NCBI RefSeq assembly: GCF_001687565.2
Contig: NZ_CP016534.2
Span: forward strand, 996,501-1,060,500
Source of the DNA: Planococcus antarcticus DSM 14505
GTDB taxonomy: Bacteria > Bacillota > Bacilli > Bacillales_A > Planococcaceae
Direction of reading: 5' to 3'
Length of the DNA: 64,000 nt
In this document: positions 1 to 10,951 of the stretch, in pieces
Layout: each line of letters begins with the position of its first letter
How positions within the stretch are numbered: the stretch's first letter is position 1
The notes under the pieces: model-generated
Databases searched by the model: none
The model's input: only the letters and a program-made list of their open reading frames with translations
Told to the model about the DNA's origin: nothing
Made by a program: the position numbers and the translations under genes

Positions 1-80
1 TAATCGGTGGTAAAGACGGATTAGCTTTATTCAGATCAATCGTAAAACAGTGGAGGGAAGCACATGTCAGTCATGCTTGA
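1..80 (+). CDS. purQ: PurQ C-terminal end (FGAM synthase glutaminase subunit), 5' partial
   Basis: An open frame enters from the left edge (codons from base 3) and stops at TGA 78-80. It ends with residues [19 protein letters not shown], the usual tail of PurQ, the glutamine amidotransferase subunit of formylglycinamidine ribonucleotide synthase. It overlaps the start of purL by 17 bases, the coupling usual for purQ-purL in Bacillales. Only 25 residues are visible, so the call rests on this tail and on its position. Confidence 0.8.
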   Translation, partial: IGGKDGLALFRSIVKQWREAHVSHA

Positions 81-2289
81 ACCAAATGCTGCTCAAATAA
101 AAGAACAGAAAATTTATCAGCAAATGGGCTTATCGGATACAGAATTCGAAATGGTCGAAGACATATTGGGAAGAACACCAAACTATACGGAAACGGGTTT
201 GTTTTCGGTCATGTGGTCTGAACATTGTTCTTATAAAAACTCCAAACCCGTACTTGCGAAATTCCCAACTAAAGGAGAACGTGTCCTGCAAGGTCCGGGC
301 GAAGGCGCAGGAATTGTGGATATTGGCGACGGGCAAGCGGTCGTGTTCAAAATGGAATCGCATAACCACCCATCTGCTATCGAGCCGTATCAAGGAGCGG
401 CTACTGGAGTCGGTGGAATTATCCGTGACGTCTTTTCAATGGGCGCACGTCCAATTGCTTTGCTTAACTCATTGCGTTTTGGTGAATTGACAACTCCGCG
501 CGTGAAATACTTGTTTGAAGAAGTCGTTGCTGGCATTGCCGGTTATGGAAATTGCATCGGAATTCCAACAGTTGGCGGAGAAATCCAGTTTGACGATTGT
601 TATGACGGTAACCCTTTGGTGAATGCAATGTGTGTTGGCTTGATCAATCACGAAGATATTCAAAAAGGGATTGCTAAAGGCACGGGCAACCCGGTGATGT
701 ACGTCGGCGCTAAAACGGGGCGTGACGGCATACACGGTGCGACGTTTGCTTCCGAGGAACTAACAGACGGCTCGGATAAAAATCGTCCAGCTGTACAAGT
801 TGGTGATCCATTTATGGAAAAACTGTTACTAGAAGCTTGTTTAGAATTGATCAAGTCCGATGCGTTGATCGGTATTCAAGATATGGGAGCGGCTGGACTC
901 ACTTCTTCTTCAGCTGAAATGGCTTCTAAAGCGGGATCAGGTATTGAGATGGATCTGGATCACATTCCACAGCGCGAAACAGGCATGACAGCTTATGAAA
1001 TGATGTTGTCTGAATCTCAAGAACGTATGTTGATTGTCGTTAAAGCAGGACGTGAGCCTGAAATCGTTGAGTTGTTCGAGAAATATGGACTAGATGCTGT
1101 AACAGTGGGTACCGTTACAGACGACTCGACATTACGCTTAAATCATAAAGGTGAAATTGTTGCAGAAGTACCGGTTGATGCACTTGCAGAAGACGCTCCA
1201 GTTTATCATAAGCCTTCAGCGGTTCCGACTTATTTTACAGAGTTCCAACAAATGGACAATGTCGAGCCACAAGTTACTGATTTCAATAGAACCTTGACGG
1301 CGTTATTAGAACAGCCGACCATCGCTTCAAAAGAATGGGTCTATGATCAATACGATCATCAAGTACGCACAAGCACAGTTGTTAGCCCAGGGTCGGACGC
1401 TGCAATTGTCCGTGTCCGTGGAACGAACAAAGGTCTTGCGATGACAACCGATTGCAACTCCCGCTATATTTACTTGGATCCGGAAACGGGCGGTAAAATT
1501 GCGGTAGCGGAAGCTGCACGTAACGTAGTTGTATCAGGCGCTAAACCACTTGCAATAACGGATTGCTTAAACTTCGGTAACCCAGAAAAGCCAGAAATCT
1601 TCTGGCAGTTAGAAAAAGCTGCAGACGGCATGTCTGAAGCTTGTGTAATCTTGGATTCTCCAGTTATCGGCGGAAACGTCTCTTTATACAATGAAACAAA
1701 CGGTACGGCTATTTACCCGACACCGACAATCGGTATGGTCGGTCTTGTAGAAGACCTTTCACATGTCACAACACAAGACGCTAAAAAACAAGGCGACTTC
1801 GTGTATTTGATCGGTGAAAGCTTGACGGAGTTTGGCGGTAGTGAATTGCAGAAAATGGTCGAAGGACGTATTTTCGGTAAAGCACCAATTATCGATTTAG
1901 CAGTCGAAGCAAAACGTCAACAAGAAATTTTATCGGCAATTCAACAAGGACTTGTCACGTCCGCGCATGACGTTGCTGAAGGCGGCGTTGCTGTCGCTTT
2001 AGCTGAAAAAACATTCGGCAGAGGATTAGGAATGGAAGTTACTTTGTCTGGATCTGCAATAACGGCTTTATTCAGTGAATCGCAATCACGTTTTGTCGTG
2101 ACCGTTAGCCCGGAAAAAGCAGCACAATTCGAGAAAGTCGTATCAGATGCCAAGAAAATCGGCCAAGTCACGGGAGACAACTTAGTAATCAACGGTGAAG
2201 ACGGTACGACATGGATTAACGATTCAGTCGCAACGCTTCGCTCAGCTTGGAAAGGAGCTATCCCATGCTTGCTGAAATCAGAAGCTTAA
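64..2289 (+). CDS. purL: Phosphoribosylformylglycinamidine synthase, large subunit PurL
   Basis: PurL makes FGAM from FGAR, ATP and ammonia channelled from PurQ, the fourth step of purine synthesis. At 741 residues it is the small PurL type that needs separate PurS and PurQ. The N-terminal [12 protein letters not shown] segment, the GPGEGAG loop, the MESHNHPS motif (about residues 97-104) and a second AIRS-like half with the [10 protein letters not shown] loop are all visible. The ATG lies 4-10 bases after the GGAGGGAAG site at 52-60 and inside the purQ end. purF overlaps its 3' end. Confidence 0.97.
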   Translation: MSVMLEPNAAQIKEQKIYQQMGLSDTEFEMVEDILGRTPNYTETGLFSVMWSEHCSYKNSKPVLAKFPTKGERVLQGPGEGAGIVDIGDGQAVVFKMESHNHPSAIEPYQGAATGVGGIIRDVFSMGARPIALLNSLRFGELTTPRVKYLFEEVVAGIAGYGNCIGIPTVGGEIQFDDCYDGNPLVNAMCVGLINHEDIQKGIAKGTGNPVMYVGAKTGRDGIHGATFASEELTDGSDKNRPAVQVGDPFMEKLLLEACLELIKSDALIGIQDMGAAGLTSSSAEMASKAGSGIEMDLDHIPQRETGMTAYEMMLSESQERMLIVVKAGREPEIVELFEKYGLDAVTVGTVTDDSTLRLNHKGEIVAEVPVDALAEDAPVYHKPSAVPTYFTEFQQMDNVEPQVTDFNRTLTALLEQPTIASKEWVYDQYDHQVRTSTVVSPGSDAAIVRVRGTNKGLAMTTDCNSRYIYLDPETGGKIAVAEAARNVVVSGAKPLAITDCLNFGNPEKPEIFWQLEKAADGMSEACVILDSPVIGGNVSLYNETNGTAIYPTPTIGMVGLVEDLSHVTTQDAKKQGDFVYLIGESLTEFGGSELQKMVEGRIFGKAPIIDLAVEAKRQQEILSAIQQGLVTSAHDVAEGGVAVALAEKTFGRGLGMEVTLSGSAITALFSESQSRFVVTVSPEKAAQFEKVVSDAKKIGQVTGDNLVINGEDGTTWINDSVATLRSAWKGAIPCLLKSEA

Positions 2290-3686
2290 ATGAAGAATGT
2301 GGTGTCTTTGGAATATGGGGACATCCGAATGCGACGCAATTGACGTATTACGGATTGCATGCTTTGCAACATCGCGGTCAAGAAGGTGCTGGAATCGTTT
2401 CAACTGATGGAGAAGCCCTTCGCCCATTAAAAGGTGAAGGCATGGTCAGTGAAGTTTTTACGCCAGAAAAAATAGAAAAAATAGCAGGACATGCCGCAAT
2501 TGGCCATGTCCGCTATGCAACAGCAGGGGGCAGCGGCATTGAAAATGTCCAGCCCTTGCTCTTTAATTCAACTACCGGTAGTTTGGCTATTTCGCATAAC
2601 GGCAATTTAGTCAATGCGACACAACTAAAAGGGCATCTCGAACGTCAAGGAAGTATTTTCCAAACGACTTCTGATACAGAAGTGCTCGCTCACTTAATCA
2701 AAAGAAGTGGTTATGCGACGTTTGAGGAAAAAGCGAAAAATGCATTGTCTTTATTAAAAGGTGCTTTTGCTTGTGTGATTTTGACAGAAGAAGCGATGTA
2801 TATTGCGCTAGACCCGAACGGTTTGCGTCCATTATCTCTTGGTAAATTAGGAGATGCTTGGGTGGCGGCATCTGAAACGTGTGCGTTTGATATTGTCGGA
2901 GCGGAATTTGTTCGTTCGGTTGAACCAGGTGAATTTTTGATCATTACGAAAGATGGCATGCGTGCAGAGCGTTTTGCTTATCCAGAAGAGCGGTCGATTT
3001 GTACGATGGAATATGTCTACTTTTCTCGTCCGGATTCGGATATCGACGGCATCAACGTTCATACTGCTAGAAAGCGTCTCGGTGTTCAATTAGCAAAAGA
3101 AGTACAAATTGATGCGGACGTCGTAACAGGTGTTCCAGATTCGAGTATTTCAGCAGCCATCGGTTACTCAGAGCAAAGTGGTATTCCATACGAACTCGGC
3201 ATGATCAAAAACCGTTATGTAGGACGTACGTTTATCCAACCTTCACAAGATTTACGCGAACAAGGCGTTAAGATGAAACTATCGCCTGTCCGGCAAGTGG
3301 TCAACGGAAAACGCGTCATTATGGTAGATGATTCGATTGTTCGCGGCACAACTTCACGGCGCATCGTCACGTTATTGAAAGAAGCAGGCGCTACAGAAGT
3401 GCATGTCGTGATTAGTTCACCGCCGATCAAAAACCCTTGTTTTTATGGCATTGACATTAGCACAGCAGGCGAGCTGATCGCTGCTAACAATACAATAGAA
3501 GAAATGCGTGAAATTATCGGCGCAGATTCACTAACATTCTTGTCGGTTGACGGCATGGTTCAAAATATTGGACGCACCGATCCCGGATCGAAATGTGGTC
3601 ATTGCTTAGCTTGCTTTACAGGCGAATATCCAACCAATATTTATCCCGATACGGTGTTGCCGCACGAAAAAGAGAAAGTAAAATAA
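2265..3686 (+). CDS. purF: Amidophosphoribosyltransferase PurF
   Basis: PurF forms 5-phosphoribosylamine from PRPP and glutamine, the committed step of purine synthesis. I chose ATG 2265 (473 residues) behind AAAGGAG at 2251-2257 rather than an upstream in-frame TTG at 2247. The protein then starts with an 11-residue propeptide before Cys12, the Ntn nucleophile of CGVFG, as in the B. subtilis enzyme. The PRPP loop [13 protein letters not shown] lies near residue 352. Cysteines in [14 protein letters not shown] and KCGHCLAC match the 4Fe-4S ligands of the oxygen-sensitive Bacillus type. It overlaps purL by 25 bases. Confidence 0.96.
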   Translation: MLAEIRSLNEECGVFGIWGHPNATQLTYYGLHALQHRGQEGAGIVSTDGEALRPLKGEGMVSEVFTPEKIEKIAGHAAIGHVRYATAGGSGIENVQPLLFNSTTGSLAISHNGNLVNATQLKGHLERQGSIFQTTSDTEVLAHLIKRSGYATFEEKAKNALSLLKGAFACVILTEEAMYIALDPNGLRPLSLGKLGDAWVAASETCAFDIVGAEFVRSVEPGEFLIITKDGMRAERFAYPEERSICTMEYVYFSRPDSDIDGINVHTARKRLGVQLAKEVQIDADVVTGVPDSSISAAIGYSEQSGIPYELGMIKNRYVGRTFIQPSQDLREQGVKMKLSPVRQVVNGKRVIMVDDSIVRGTTSRRIVTLLKEAGATEVHVVISSPPIKNPCFYGIDISTAGELIAANNTIEEMREIIGADSLTFLSVDGMVQNIGRTDPGSKCGHCLACFTGEYPTNIYPDTVLPHEKEKVK

Positions 3687-3698
3687 GGGGGAACCGGT

Positions 3699-4760
3699 GT
3701 GTCAAAAGCATATGAAAAAGCAGGCGTCAATATCGAAGCAGGCTACGAAGCAGTCAACCGCATGAAATCTCATGTAGAACGGACAGCGCGCAAAGGAATG
3801 CTGGGTGCGTTTGGTGGATTTGGCGGCATGTTTGATTTGTCTGAGTTGAATTTGAAAGAACCGGTTCTTGTTTCCGGTACCGATGGCGTCGGCACGAAAT
3901 TAAAGCTAGCGTTTATGGCGGACCGTCATGATACAATCGGCATCGATTGCGTGGCGATGTGCGTTAATGACATCGTTGCTCAAGGTGCAGAACCTTTGTT
4001 TTTCCTTGACTATATTGCAGTCGGCAAAGCGGTTCCTGAAAAAATCGAACAAATTGTTAAAGGTGTAGCAGATGGCTGTGTCCAAGCAGGCGCTGCACTT
4101 ATTGGCGGGGAAACTGCAGAAATGCCAGGTCTTTACGAAGAAGATGAATATGATATTGCTGGATTTGCGGTGGGGGCAGCGGAGAAATCCGAAATTGTTA
4201 CCGGCGAAAAAATCGCAGCAGGAGATGTGTTAATCGGCTTAGCTTCCAGTGGGATCCATTCAAACGGTTATTCACTTGTACGTCAAATCGTCTTTGAACA
4301 GCATCAATTTACGTTAGATCAACAAGTTGAAGGCTATGAGACGCTCGGACCTATTGGTGACGCATTGTTAACACCGACGAAAATTTACGCAAAAGCAGTA
4401 GCGGCGATTGGCAACGGAACCGAAATCCATGGCATGGCACATGTCACAGGCGGTGGCTTTATCGAGAACATTCCGCGGATGATGCCAGAAGGTTTAGGCG
4501 CAGAAATTTCAATCGGCAGCTGGCCGGTACTGGATATTTTTAATTTGCTAAAAGAAAAAGGCGAGTTGGCAGACCGCGACTTGTATTCAGTATTCAATAT
4601 GGGAATTGGCTTTGTTTTAGCTGTAGCGCCTGAAGACGCGGAAATCGTTTTGAAAAATGCCAGAGCAAACGGCGAGCAAGCTTTCCAGATTGGCCGCGTT
4701 TCGAGTACAGAAGGTGTTCAATTCGAAGGTCAACAGGACGGCACGTTAAATGAACACTAA
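3699..4760 (+). CDS. purM: Phosphoribosylformylglycinamidine cyclo-ligase PurM
   Basis: PurM (AIR synthetase) closes the imidazole ring of FGAM to give AIR, using ATP. The 353-residue length fits the family. The [14 protein letters not shown] segment, the GGETAEMPG loop (about residues 137-145) and [16 protein letters not shown] are typical. The start is GTG 3699 behind AAGGGGG at 3685-3691, 12 bases after purF. The last 11 bases overlap purN, so the two are probably translationally coupled. Confidence 0.96.
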   Translation: MSKAYEKAGVNIEAGYEAVNRMKSHVERTARKGMLGAFGGFGGMFDLSELNLKEPVLVSGTDGVGTKLKLAFMADRHDTIGIDCVAMCVNDIVAQGAEPLFFLDYIAVGKAVPEKIEQIVKGVADGCVQAGAALIGGETAEMPGLYEEDEYDIAGFAVGAAEKSEIVTGEKIAAGDVLIGLASSGIHSNGYSLVRQIVFEQHQFTLDQQVEGYETLGPIGDALLTPTKIYAKAVAAIGNGTEIHGMAHVTGGGFIENIPRMMPEGLGAEISIGSWPVLDIFNLLKEKGELADRDLYSVFNMGIGFVLAVAPEDAEIVLKNARANGEQAFQIGRVSSTEGVQFEGQQDGTLNEH

Positions 4761-5322
4761 CCCAAAGTTCGCTGTTTTTGCGTCAGGCAATGGCTCTAAT
4801 TTTCAAGCCATTGCCGACGCTATTGGAGACGGTATACTGCAGGCAGAAATAGTACTTGTGGTATCAGACAAGCCACAAGCCTACGTAATCGAACGTGCCC
4901 GTAGTATGGGAGTAGCATCGTTTTCGTTTATCCCTTCTGAGTTTGATTCGAAGCAGCTTTATGAACAAATGCTAAAAGAAAAACTGCAGGAATTGGGAAT
5001 AGACTGGATTGTTTTAGCGGGTTATATGCGCTTGATTGGACCGGTCTTACTGACAGCTTACGAAAAACGCATCGTCAATATTCATCCGTCTGTTTTACCT
5101 GCTTTTCCAGGAAAAGACGCCATTGGTCAAACAATGGCTGCGGGTGCCGAGACAGCTGGTGTCACAGTGCATTATGTAGACGCTGGCATGGATACAGGTA
5201 TGATTATTACGCAACAGTCGTTTGCGGTTTTAGAGCGTGGACGCGAAGAAGTCGAGCAGCAGATCCATCAGATTGAGCGTGAATTATATCCTGCAGCTTT
5301 GCAGCAATTATTCGACCAGTAA
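4750..5322 (+). CDS. purN: Phosphoribosylglycinamide formyltransferase PurN
   Basis: PurN transfers the formyl group of 10-formyl-tetrahydrofolate to GAR. The 190-residue protein carries the N-terminal [12 protein letters not shown] phosphate-binding segment, the [14 protein letters not shown] motif containing the catalytic Asn-His pair, and [13 protein letters not shown] with the catalytic Asp. Its ATG lies inside the end of purM (11-base overlap). purH follows after 33 bases. Confidence 0.96.
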   Translation: MNTNPKFAVFASGNGSNFQAIADAIGDGILQAEIVLVVSDKPQAYVIERARSMGVASFSFIPSEFDSKQLYEQMLKEKLQELGIDWIVLAGYMRLIGPVLLTAYEKRIVNIHPSVLPAFPGKDAIGQTMAAGAETAGVTVHYVDAGMDTGMIITQQSFAVLERGREEVEQQIHQIERELYPAALQQLFDQ

Positions 5323-5355
5323 CATTGCCGGTCTTTATCTTTAGGAGGATTACTT

Positions 5356-6891
5356 GTGAAAAAAAGAGCATTACTCAGCGTATCGGATAAATCAGGAATA
5401 TTGGAATTTGCACAGGAATTGGAAAAAATGGGCTATGAGCTTTTATCAACAGGCGGCACTAAGAAATTTCTTGAAGAAAACGGTGTTTCCATTACAGCCG
5501 TAGATGAAGTTACCAAATTTCCAGAAATTTTAGGTGGCCGTGTGAAAACCTTACACCCACTTGTCCACGGAGGACTACTTGCTAAGCACGATGATGCAGA
5601 ACACCAAAAACAAATGGCTGAAAATGGCATTGCACCGATTGATATCGTCTGTGTCAATCTATACCCATTCCGCGAAACCATCATTAAACCAGATGTGACG
5701 GTAGATGACGCTATTGAAAATATCGATATTGGCGGACCGACTATGCTGCGTTCAGCTGCTAAAAACCATGCTTATGTAACGGTCATCGTGGATGCAGCTG
5801 ATTATGCAGTAGTATTGACTGAATTGCATAGTGACAAAACGACTTTACCTGAAACGAGACGTCGTTTAGCTGCGAAAGTTTTCCGTCATACAGCAGCTTA
5901 TGATTCTTATATTTCCAATTATTTAACTGACCTGACGGGCGAAGAATACCCGGAGCAACTGACGCTGACGTATGAATTGTCTCAAACGCTTCGTTACGGA
6001 GAAAATCCTCACCAAAAAGCTGCTTTTTACCGCAGTCCGCTAGGTTCGGCTTTCTCAATTGCTAACGCTGATCAAGTACATGGCAAGGAATTATCTTATA
6101 ACAATATCCAAGACGCAAATGCTGCTCTTCAAATCATTAAAGAATTCACCATGCCAGCAGCCGTTGCTGTGAAACACATGAACCCATGTGGTGTTGGAAC
6201 AGGCGAAACGATTGCCAATGCTTTTGGTAAAGCTTATGAAGCCGACTCGACTTCTATTTTTGGTGGAATCGTTGCATTAAACCGAGAAGTTGATGCTGAA
6301 ACAGCAAAACAACTAGCAACGATTTTCCTTGAAATTGTGGTTGCTCCAGCATTTTCGGAAGAGGCAATCGAATTGCTGACGCAGAAAAAGAATATTCGTC
6401 TTCTGACGATTCCATTTGACAACAATAGTAAAGACAAGTGGAATACGATTACAGTTGAAGGCGGTCTATTGATCCAGCAGCCAGATGCTTTCAGCTATGA
6501 GGACGCTGACATTCAAGTGGCGACAGAACGTCAACCAACAGCAACAGAACTTGAAGCATTAAAGCTAGGGTGGATTGTCGTCAAGCATGTAAAGTCGAAT
6601 GCTATTGTCGTTTGCAACTCAGAAATGACGTTAGGAATTGGTGCCGGACAAATGAACCGTGTTGGATCTGCTAAAATTGCATTAGAACAAGCAGGCAGTG
6701 CAGCGCAAGGCGCTATTATGGCTTCAGATGCATTTTTCCCGATGAACGATACAGTAGAAGCTGCTGCAAAAGCAGGCATTAAAGCAATCATTCAGCCAGG
6801 TGGTTCAAAGAAAGACCAAGAGTCAATCGATGAAGCGAACGAATACGGCATTGCGATGGTCTTTACTGGCGTCCGTCATTTCAAACATTAA
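5356..6891 (+). CDS. purH: Bifunctional AICAR transformylase / IMP cyclohydrolase PurH
   Basis: PurH performs the last two steps to IMP: formylation of AICAR and ring closure. The 511 residues show an N-terminal IMP cyclohydrolase domain ([33 protein letters not shown]) and a C-terminal transformylase domain with [11 protein letters not shown] (about residues 272-282) and the terminal [17 protein letters not shown]. The start is GTG 5356 behind AGGAGG at 5343-5348. Confidence 0.97.
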   Translation: MKKRALLSVSDKSGILEFAQELEKMGYELLSTGGTKKFLEENGVSITAVDEVTKFPEILGGRVKTLHPLVHGGLLAKHDDAEHQKQMAENGIAPIDIVCVNLYPFRETIIKPDVTVDDAIENIDIGGPTMLRSAAKNHAYVTVIVDAADYAVVLTELHSDKTTLPETRRRLAAKVFRHTAAYDSYISNYLTDLTGEEYPEQLTLTYELSQTLRYGENPHQKAAFYRSPLGSAFSIANADQVHGKELSYNNIQDANAALQIIKEFTMPAAVAVKHMNPCGVGTGETIANAFGKAYEADSTSIFGGIVALNREVDAETAKQLATIFLEIVVAPAFSEEAIELLTQKKNIRLLTIPFDNNSKDKWNTITVEGGLLIQQPDAFSYEDADIQVATERQPTATELEALKLGWIVVKHVKSNAIVVCNSEMTLGIGAGQMNRVGSAKIALEQAGSAAQGAIMASDAFFPMNDTVEAAAKAGIKAIIQPGGSKKDQESIDEANEYGIAMVFTGVRHFKH

Positions 6892-6905
6892 TCGAGGTGA
6901 GTAAC

Positions 6906-8156
6906 ATGAAGGTATTGGTCATTGGAAGAGGCGGACGAGAACATGCCATTGTCCGTCAATTCGCGAAATCTCCGTCTGTCACTCAAGTTTTTGCAGCACC
7001 TGGTAATGACGGAATGCGTGAAGATGCTGAACTAGCGTCAATCGATGAAATGGATTTTGAAGGTCTTGCAGAATTTGCACAGCAAAAGCAAGTGGATTTC
7101 AGCTTTGTCGGACCGGAACAGCCTTTGGCAGAAGGAATTGTCGACTTTTTTGAAGCCAAAGGGTTACGCATTTTCGGCCCATCCAAAGCGGCTGCGCAAA
7201 TTGAAGGCAGCAAAGCTTTTGCTAAAGAGTTGATGAAAAAATACACTATTCCGACTGCAGGTTATGAAACGTTTACTGAAACTGCTCAAGCAATTGCCTT
7301 TATCCGCCAGCACGGAGCACCAATTGTCGTTAAAGCAGACGGCTTAGCTGCAGGCAAAGGTGTTGTTGTTGCCTTGACTGAAGGCGAAGCTATTGCTGCC
7401 GTCAATGATATGCTAGAAGGCCAAAAGTTCGGAGAGTCGGGTTCTAAAGTTGTCATTGAAGAATTTTTAGACGGAGAAGAATTTTCTTTCATGTCCTTTG
7501 TCTATAGCGGTCAGATTTATCCAATGGTTATTTCACAAGATCATAAACGTGCTTACGACGGAGATCGTGGACCGAATACGGGCGGCATGGGCGCTTATTC
7601 CCCAGTCCCTCAAATATCACAAGCGATTGTTGATGAAACATTCGCGAAAATTGTGGAACCGACAGTCAAAGCAATGGCATCAGAAGAGACGCCTTTTAAC
7701 GGCATCCTTTATGCGGGTGTCATCTTAACTGAAGGAGTGCCAAAAGTGATTGAATTCAACGCACGTTTCGGTGATCCAGAAACACAAGTCGTTTTGCCGC
7801 GAATGAAATCTGATTTCGGTCTCTTTATGGATACAATTTTAAGCGAGCAACCTGCTGAATTGGAATGGGACAATGAAGCAGTGCTTGGTGTAGTCATTGC
7901 AGCTGATGGATATCCAGAGCAAGTTGAAAAAGGCGCGTACTTACCGGACTTGACGAAACTTGCTGGAGTGGAAGTGACTCACGCGGGAACTAAGCTGTCG
8001 TCTGGCAGGTATTTTGGCAATGGGGGACGTGTGCTACTCGTTTCAGCGAAAGGCTCTTCTATTCAAGACGCTCAGAGAAAAGTTTATGAACAGTTGAACA
8101 GCATAGAGTGGAATGCCTTCTTCTATCGTACAGATATTGGATGGCGTGCAAAATAA
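6906..8156 (+). CDS. purD: Phosphoribosylamine-glycine ligase PurD
   Basis: PurD (GAR synthetase) joins phosphoribosylamine to glycine with ATP. It is an ATP-grasp enzyme of 416 residues from ATG 6906, which sits 6 bases after GAGGTG at 6894-6899. An upstream GTG at 6897 overlaps that ribosome site and is less likely. Visible are the N-terminal MKVLVIGRGGREHAI, PIVVKADGLAAGKGVVVA, GPNTGGMGAYSP and VIEFNARFGDPETQ. It is the last gene of the purine operon here; an inverted repeat follows. Confidence 0.96.
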   Translation: MKVLVIGRGGREHAIVRQFAKSPSVTQVFAAPGNDGMREDAELASIDEMDFEGLAEFAQQKQVDFSFVGPEQPLAEGIVDFFEAKGLRIFGPSKAAAQIEGSKAFAKELMKKYTIPTAGYETFTETAQAIAFIRQHGAPIVVKADGLAAGKGVVVALTEGEAIAAVNDMLEGQKFGESGSKVVIEEFLDGEEFSFMSFVYSGQIYPMVISQDHKRAYDGDRGPNTGGMGAYSPVPQISQAIVDETFAKIVEPTVKAMASEETPFNGILYAGVILTEGVPKVIEFNARFGDPETQVVLPRMKSDFGLFMDTILSEQPAELEWDNEAVLGVVIAADGYPEQVEKGAYLPDLTKLAGVEVTHAGTKLSSGRYFGNGGRVLLVSAKGSSIQDAQRKVYEQLNSIEWNAFFYRTDIGWRAK

Positions 8157-8165
8157 TTTTATCCC

Positions 8166-8222
8166 ACTTTAACAGCCAGTAAATCCCACTTGAAAAAGTG
8201 GAGATCTACTGGCTGTTAAAGT
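8166..8222. repeat. Perfect 16-bp inverted repeat with nested hairpin after purD
   Basis: Arms 8166-8181 and 8207-8222 are exact reverse complements (ACTTTAACAGCCAGTA). Between them CCACTT (8186-8191) and AAGTGG (8196-8201) form a second hairpin. It begins 10 bases after the purD stop, so it may end or protect the purine operon mRNA, but no T-tract follows on either strand and it is not a standard intrinsic terminator. Confidence 0.6.
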
Positions 8223-8263
8223 CTGATTGGAGTAACCAACAAACCAGGGGAATGACCTCCTCA

Positions 8264-8292
8264 TTGAATTTTCTCTTTATATATGCTATAAT
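8264..8292 (+). promoter_or_regulatory. SigA-type promoter upstream of the GNAT gene
   Basis: TTGAAT at 8264-8269, a 17-base spacer, and a consensus TATAAT at 8287-8292. Transcription should begin near 8299, leaving a leader of about 180 bases before the ATG at 8482. This is the clearest promoter between purD and the acetyltransferase gene. Confidence 0.7.
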
Positions 8293-8297
8293 CGTTG

Positions 8298-8340
8298 ATG
8301 ACACAAATTCGACAAGAAGCTGTGTCATTTTTGTTTTATT
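8298..8340 (+). terminator. Terminator-like hairpin at the very start of the GNAT leader
   Basis: ATGACACA (8298-8305) pairs with TGTGTCAT (8321-8328), followed by TTTTTGTTTT. It sits at the predicted transcription start, so it could act as an attenuator or as a stabilising 5' hairpin. The rest of the gap before the gene (8341-8481) holds a weak TTATTG/CAATAA inverted repeat and no convincing gene. Confidence 0.45.
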
Positions 8341-8481
8341 GTCTGCCCTATAGGCAATAAATCTGAACTTGCGGATTTTTGATAGCCCGGGTTCACCTCT
8401 ATTTAAACTCCAGAATTGTAAACCGATTAAGACCCCAGAAACAAAATTAGCAGGGCATTTAAAATTGAAAGGAGACAAATT

Positions 8482-9072
8482 ATGAATTGGTATGAAAAAT
8501 TAAATCAGTATTTTCCAGTCGAAGAAATGAAGTCAAAAGAGCATATGGATGCATTATTAAAAGAAAAAGGGAGCGTCTATTACAAAGATGAGGGTCCTTA
8601 TCATGTCTTGATGTATGCAGAATTCCCTCGTTTTACATTTGTTGATTATTTGTTTGTATCCAAAGAATCACGCGGAATGGGTCTTGGTAGAAAGACGTTA
8701 CAGATGTTAAAGGATAAGAAAAAACCAATTATCCTTGAAGTCGAGCCTGTTGATTACGAAGACACCGACACAGAAAAACGTCTGAGGTTTTATGCGCGTG
8801 AAGGATTTGAACACGCATCGTCCATTGGGTATTGCCGACGTTCATTGGCAACTGGGGAAGAGAATTCCATGGAAATTCTCTACTGGACTCCAAGTGGAGA
8901 AACAGAAGAACAAATTTTTGAAGGCATGCAGAAAATGTATGAAGACATCCATACTTACAAGGATGAACAGTTTTACGGAGAATCATACGATTCTGTTACT
9001 GATGTATTGACCTTCAAGGAAGAAGAGAAAAAAGATGTATTAAAACCTTTCAGCGATCCAATCAATAATTGA
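8482..9072 (+). CDS. GNAT family N-acetyltransferase, substrate unknown
   Basis: A 196-residue protein with a GNAT fold. FVDYLFVSKESRGMGLGRKTLQML (about residues 53-76) contains the acetyl-CoA loop of the R-x-x-G-x-G type, followed by a strand with LEVEP and the RLRFYAREGFE segment found in many acetyltransferases. The C-terminal third is acidic and rich in E and K. ATG 8482 follows AAAGGAGA at 8469-8476. It lies alone between its own promoter and a terminator, just before the yerA-like gene. The acceptor substrate cannot be told from the sequence. Confidence 0.8.
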   Translation: MNWYEKLNQYFPVEEMKSKEHMDALLKEKGSVYYKDEGPYHVLMYAEFPRFTFVDYLFVSKESRGMGLGRKTLQMLKDKKKPIILEVEPVDYEDTDTEKRLRFYAREGFEHASSIGYCRRSLATGEENSMEILYWTPSGETEEQIFEGMQKMYEDIHTYKDEQFYGESYDSVTDVLTFKEEEKKDVLKPFSDPINN

Positions 9073-9075
9073 TCA

Positions 9076-9105
9076 AAAATCCACGTGGAATGCGTGGATT
9101 TTTTG
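9076..9105 (+). terminator. Intrinsic terminator after the GNAT gene
   Basis: AATCCACG (9078-9085) pairs with CGTGGATT (9093-9100) and is followed by a T-rich run at 9099-9104. Confidence 0.85.
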
Positions 9106-9215
9106 TGTCTGAGTTTAATCAGAATGTTCCCGTTTTTTAAGGTAGTAACTGTATTTCATTGTATAATTATGCTACGATATTAAGTATTGAAATCACAGAA
9201 AGTAGGTGCCGGCAA

Positions 9216-10946
9216 ATGGTCAATCCTCTATGGAAAAACACAGAGATTCGAAATCAACTAAAGATCATCACAAAAGAAATTGCGCCGGATCTTGTTTTGA
9301 CAAATGCAACGTATCTTCATGGAATCTTTAAGAAATGGATAACAGGAAATATATGGATAGCAGACGACCGTATCGTCTATGCTGGAAAAGATATGCCGAA
9401 AATTGATGCTTCTACTGAAGTTGTAGAGATGAAGGATAAATTTATCGTTCCAGGATATATAGAACCCCATGTTCATCCTTCTCAATTATACAATCCTCAA
9501 AGCTTTGCAGATTATGCGGCTCAGGGGGGAACAACCATGTTCCTTTCCGACAATCTAACCTTTTTTTTAGCGCTCGAAAACAAGAAAGCGTTTTCAATGT
9601 TGGATCAACTTGCGGAATTGCCATTCAGCTTTTATTGGTGGACGCGTTTTGATTCGCAGACAGAGTTGAATGATGAAGACCAATTATTCACTTCTACTTC
9701 AGTAGGAGAATGGCTCGATCGCCAGGATGTATTACTCGGCGGTGAACTGACTGGTTGGCCAAAGTTAATGGCAGGCGACGACCAGATGCTGTATTGGATT
9801 CAGAAAGCCAAAATGGGATTGAAAAAAATCGAAGGCCATTTTCCAGGTGCTTCGGAAAAGACCTTGGCCCGCATGAGACTGCTTGGAGCTGATGGCGATC
9901 ATGAAGCGATGACTGTGGACGAAGTGGAGATGCGCTTGCTGCACGGCTATGGTGTGACGCTCCGGCATTCCTCTATTCGCCCTGATCTTCCGAACCTTTT
10001 GAAAGGCATTGTGGAGCGGAAATTGAACGTTTTTGACAAGCTGATGATGACGACAGATGGCTCAACACCGGCATTTCATTTGGATGGAGTCATGGACTTG
10101 TGCATCAAAATTGCACTTGAAGCAGGCGTACCGCCGATTGATGCTTATATGATGGCATCTTACAATGTGGCTCGCTATTACAATGTGACGAGTTTGCATG
10201 GCTTGATTGCGACAGGGCGCTACGCTAATCTGAACATTCTTGATACTATCGACAACCCAGTGCCTTCAGGTGTCATTTCAAAAGGGGTATGGCTGAAAAA
10301 AGACGGTAAAAAAGTACAATCATTGCCGAATATCGATTGGTCAATATTGCCTGAACTTGAACTCGACTATGAACTGACAGATGATGATTTCCAATTTTCG
10401 ATGCCTTTTGGTATTGAAATGGTCAACGATGTCATTACAAAACCCTATACAGTTAGTGTAGATAGTCATGACTCTGATTTATCGAAATTACATGATGAAA
10501 GCTTTCTGATGTTGGTTGATAAAAAAGGTAAATGGCGCGTTAATACCTTGATCAAAGGCTTTGCGCCTGGTTTGGATGGATTCGCCTCTTCATATACCAA
10601 TACTGGTGATATTATTTTAATCGGCAAAAGCCGACGGGACATGTGGGTAGCTTTCAATGAATTGAAACGCTTGAAAGGCGGGATCATTCTGGTCGAAAAT
10701 GGCGAGATCGTTCAATCCTTGCCGCTTCCTTATGGGGGCGTGATGTCGGATCTGCCGATGGAACAGTTAATCGAACAGGAGAAGTCACTGAAGAAAGCGT
10801 TAAAACAGCGCGGCTATAAACATGGTGATGCGGTTTATACGCTGTTGTTTTTGCAGGCAACTCATTTGCCGTATGTCCGCGTTACACAAAAAGGGATCTA
10901 CGATGTCATGAATAAAAAAATCTTATTTCCAGCATTTATGAGGTAA
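9216..10946 (+). CDS. Adenine deaminase-like amidohydrolase (YerA-like)
   Basis: A 576-residue amidohydrolase resembling B. subtilis YerA, a member of the adenine deaminase (Ade) family that converts adenine to hypoxanthine with a metal centre. The metal-binding EPHVHPSQLYNP motif lies near residue 87, GHFPGASEKTL and GADGDHEAMT further on, and the TTDGS motif in the last third of the amidohydrolase domain. ATG 9216 follows AGTAGGTG at 9201-9208. An upstream in-frame TTG at 9159 lies next to a TATAAT-like -10 (9162-9167) and is rejected. The position after purD suits purine salvage. YerA proteins are divergent, so true deaminase activity is uncertain. Confidence 0.85.
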   Translation: MVNPLWKNTEIRNQLKIITKEIAPDLVLTNATYLHGIFKKWITGNIWIADDRIVYAGKDMPKIDASTEVVEMKDKFIVPGYIEPHVHPSQLYNPQSFADYAAQGGTTMFLSDNLTFFLALENKKAFSMLDQLAELPFSFYWWTRFDSQTELNDEDQLFTSTSVGEWLDRQDVLLGGELTGWPKLMAGDDQMLYWIQKAKMGLKKIEGHFPGASEKTLARMRLLGADGDHEAMTVDEVEMRLLHGYGVTLRHSSIRPDLPNLLKGIVERKLNVFDKLMMTTDGSTPAFHLDGVMDLCIKIALEAGVPPIDAYMMASYNVARYYNVTSLHGLIATGRYANLNILDTIDNPVPSGVISKGVWLKKDGKKVQSLPNIDWSILPELELDYELTDDDFQFSMPFGIEMVNDVITKPYTVSVDSHDSDLSKLHDESFLMLVDKKGKWRVNTLIKGFAPGLDGFASSYTNTGDIILIGKSRRDMWVAFNELKRLKGGIILVENGEIVQSLPLPYGGVMSDLPMEQLIEQEKSLKKALKQRGYKHGDAVYTLLFLQATHLPYVRVTQKGIYDVMNKKILFPAFMR

Positions 10947-10951
10947 GCGAT

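Noticed and set aside
8206..8478. Minus-strand 90-codon frame across the purD-GNAT gap
   Set aside because: It runs through the inverted repeat, promoter and leader hairpin, has no ribosome site and no recognisable protein features.
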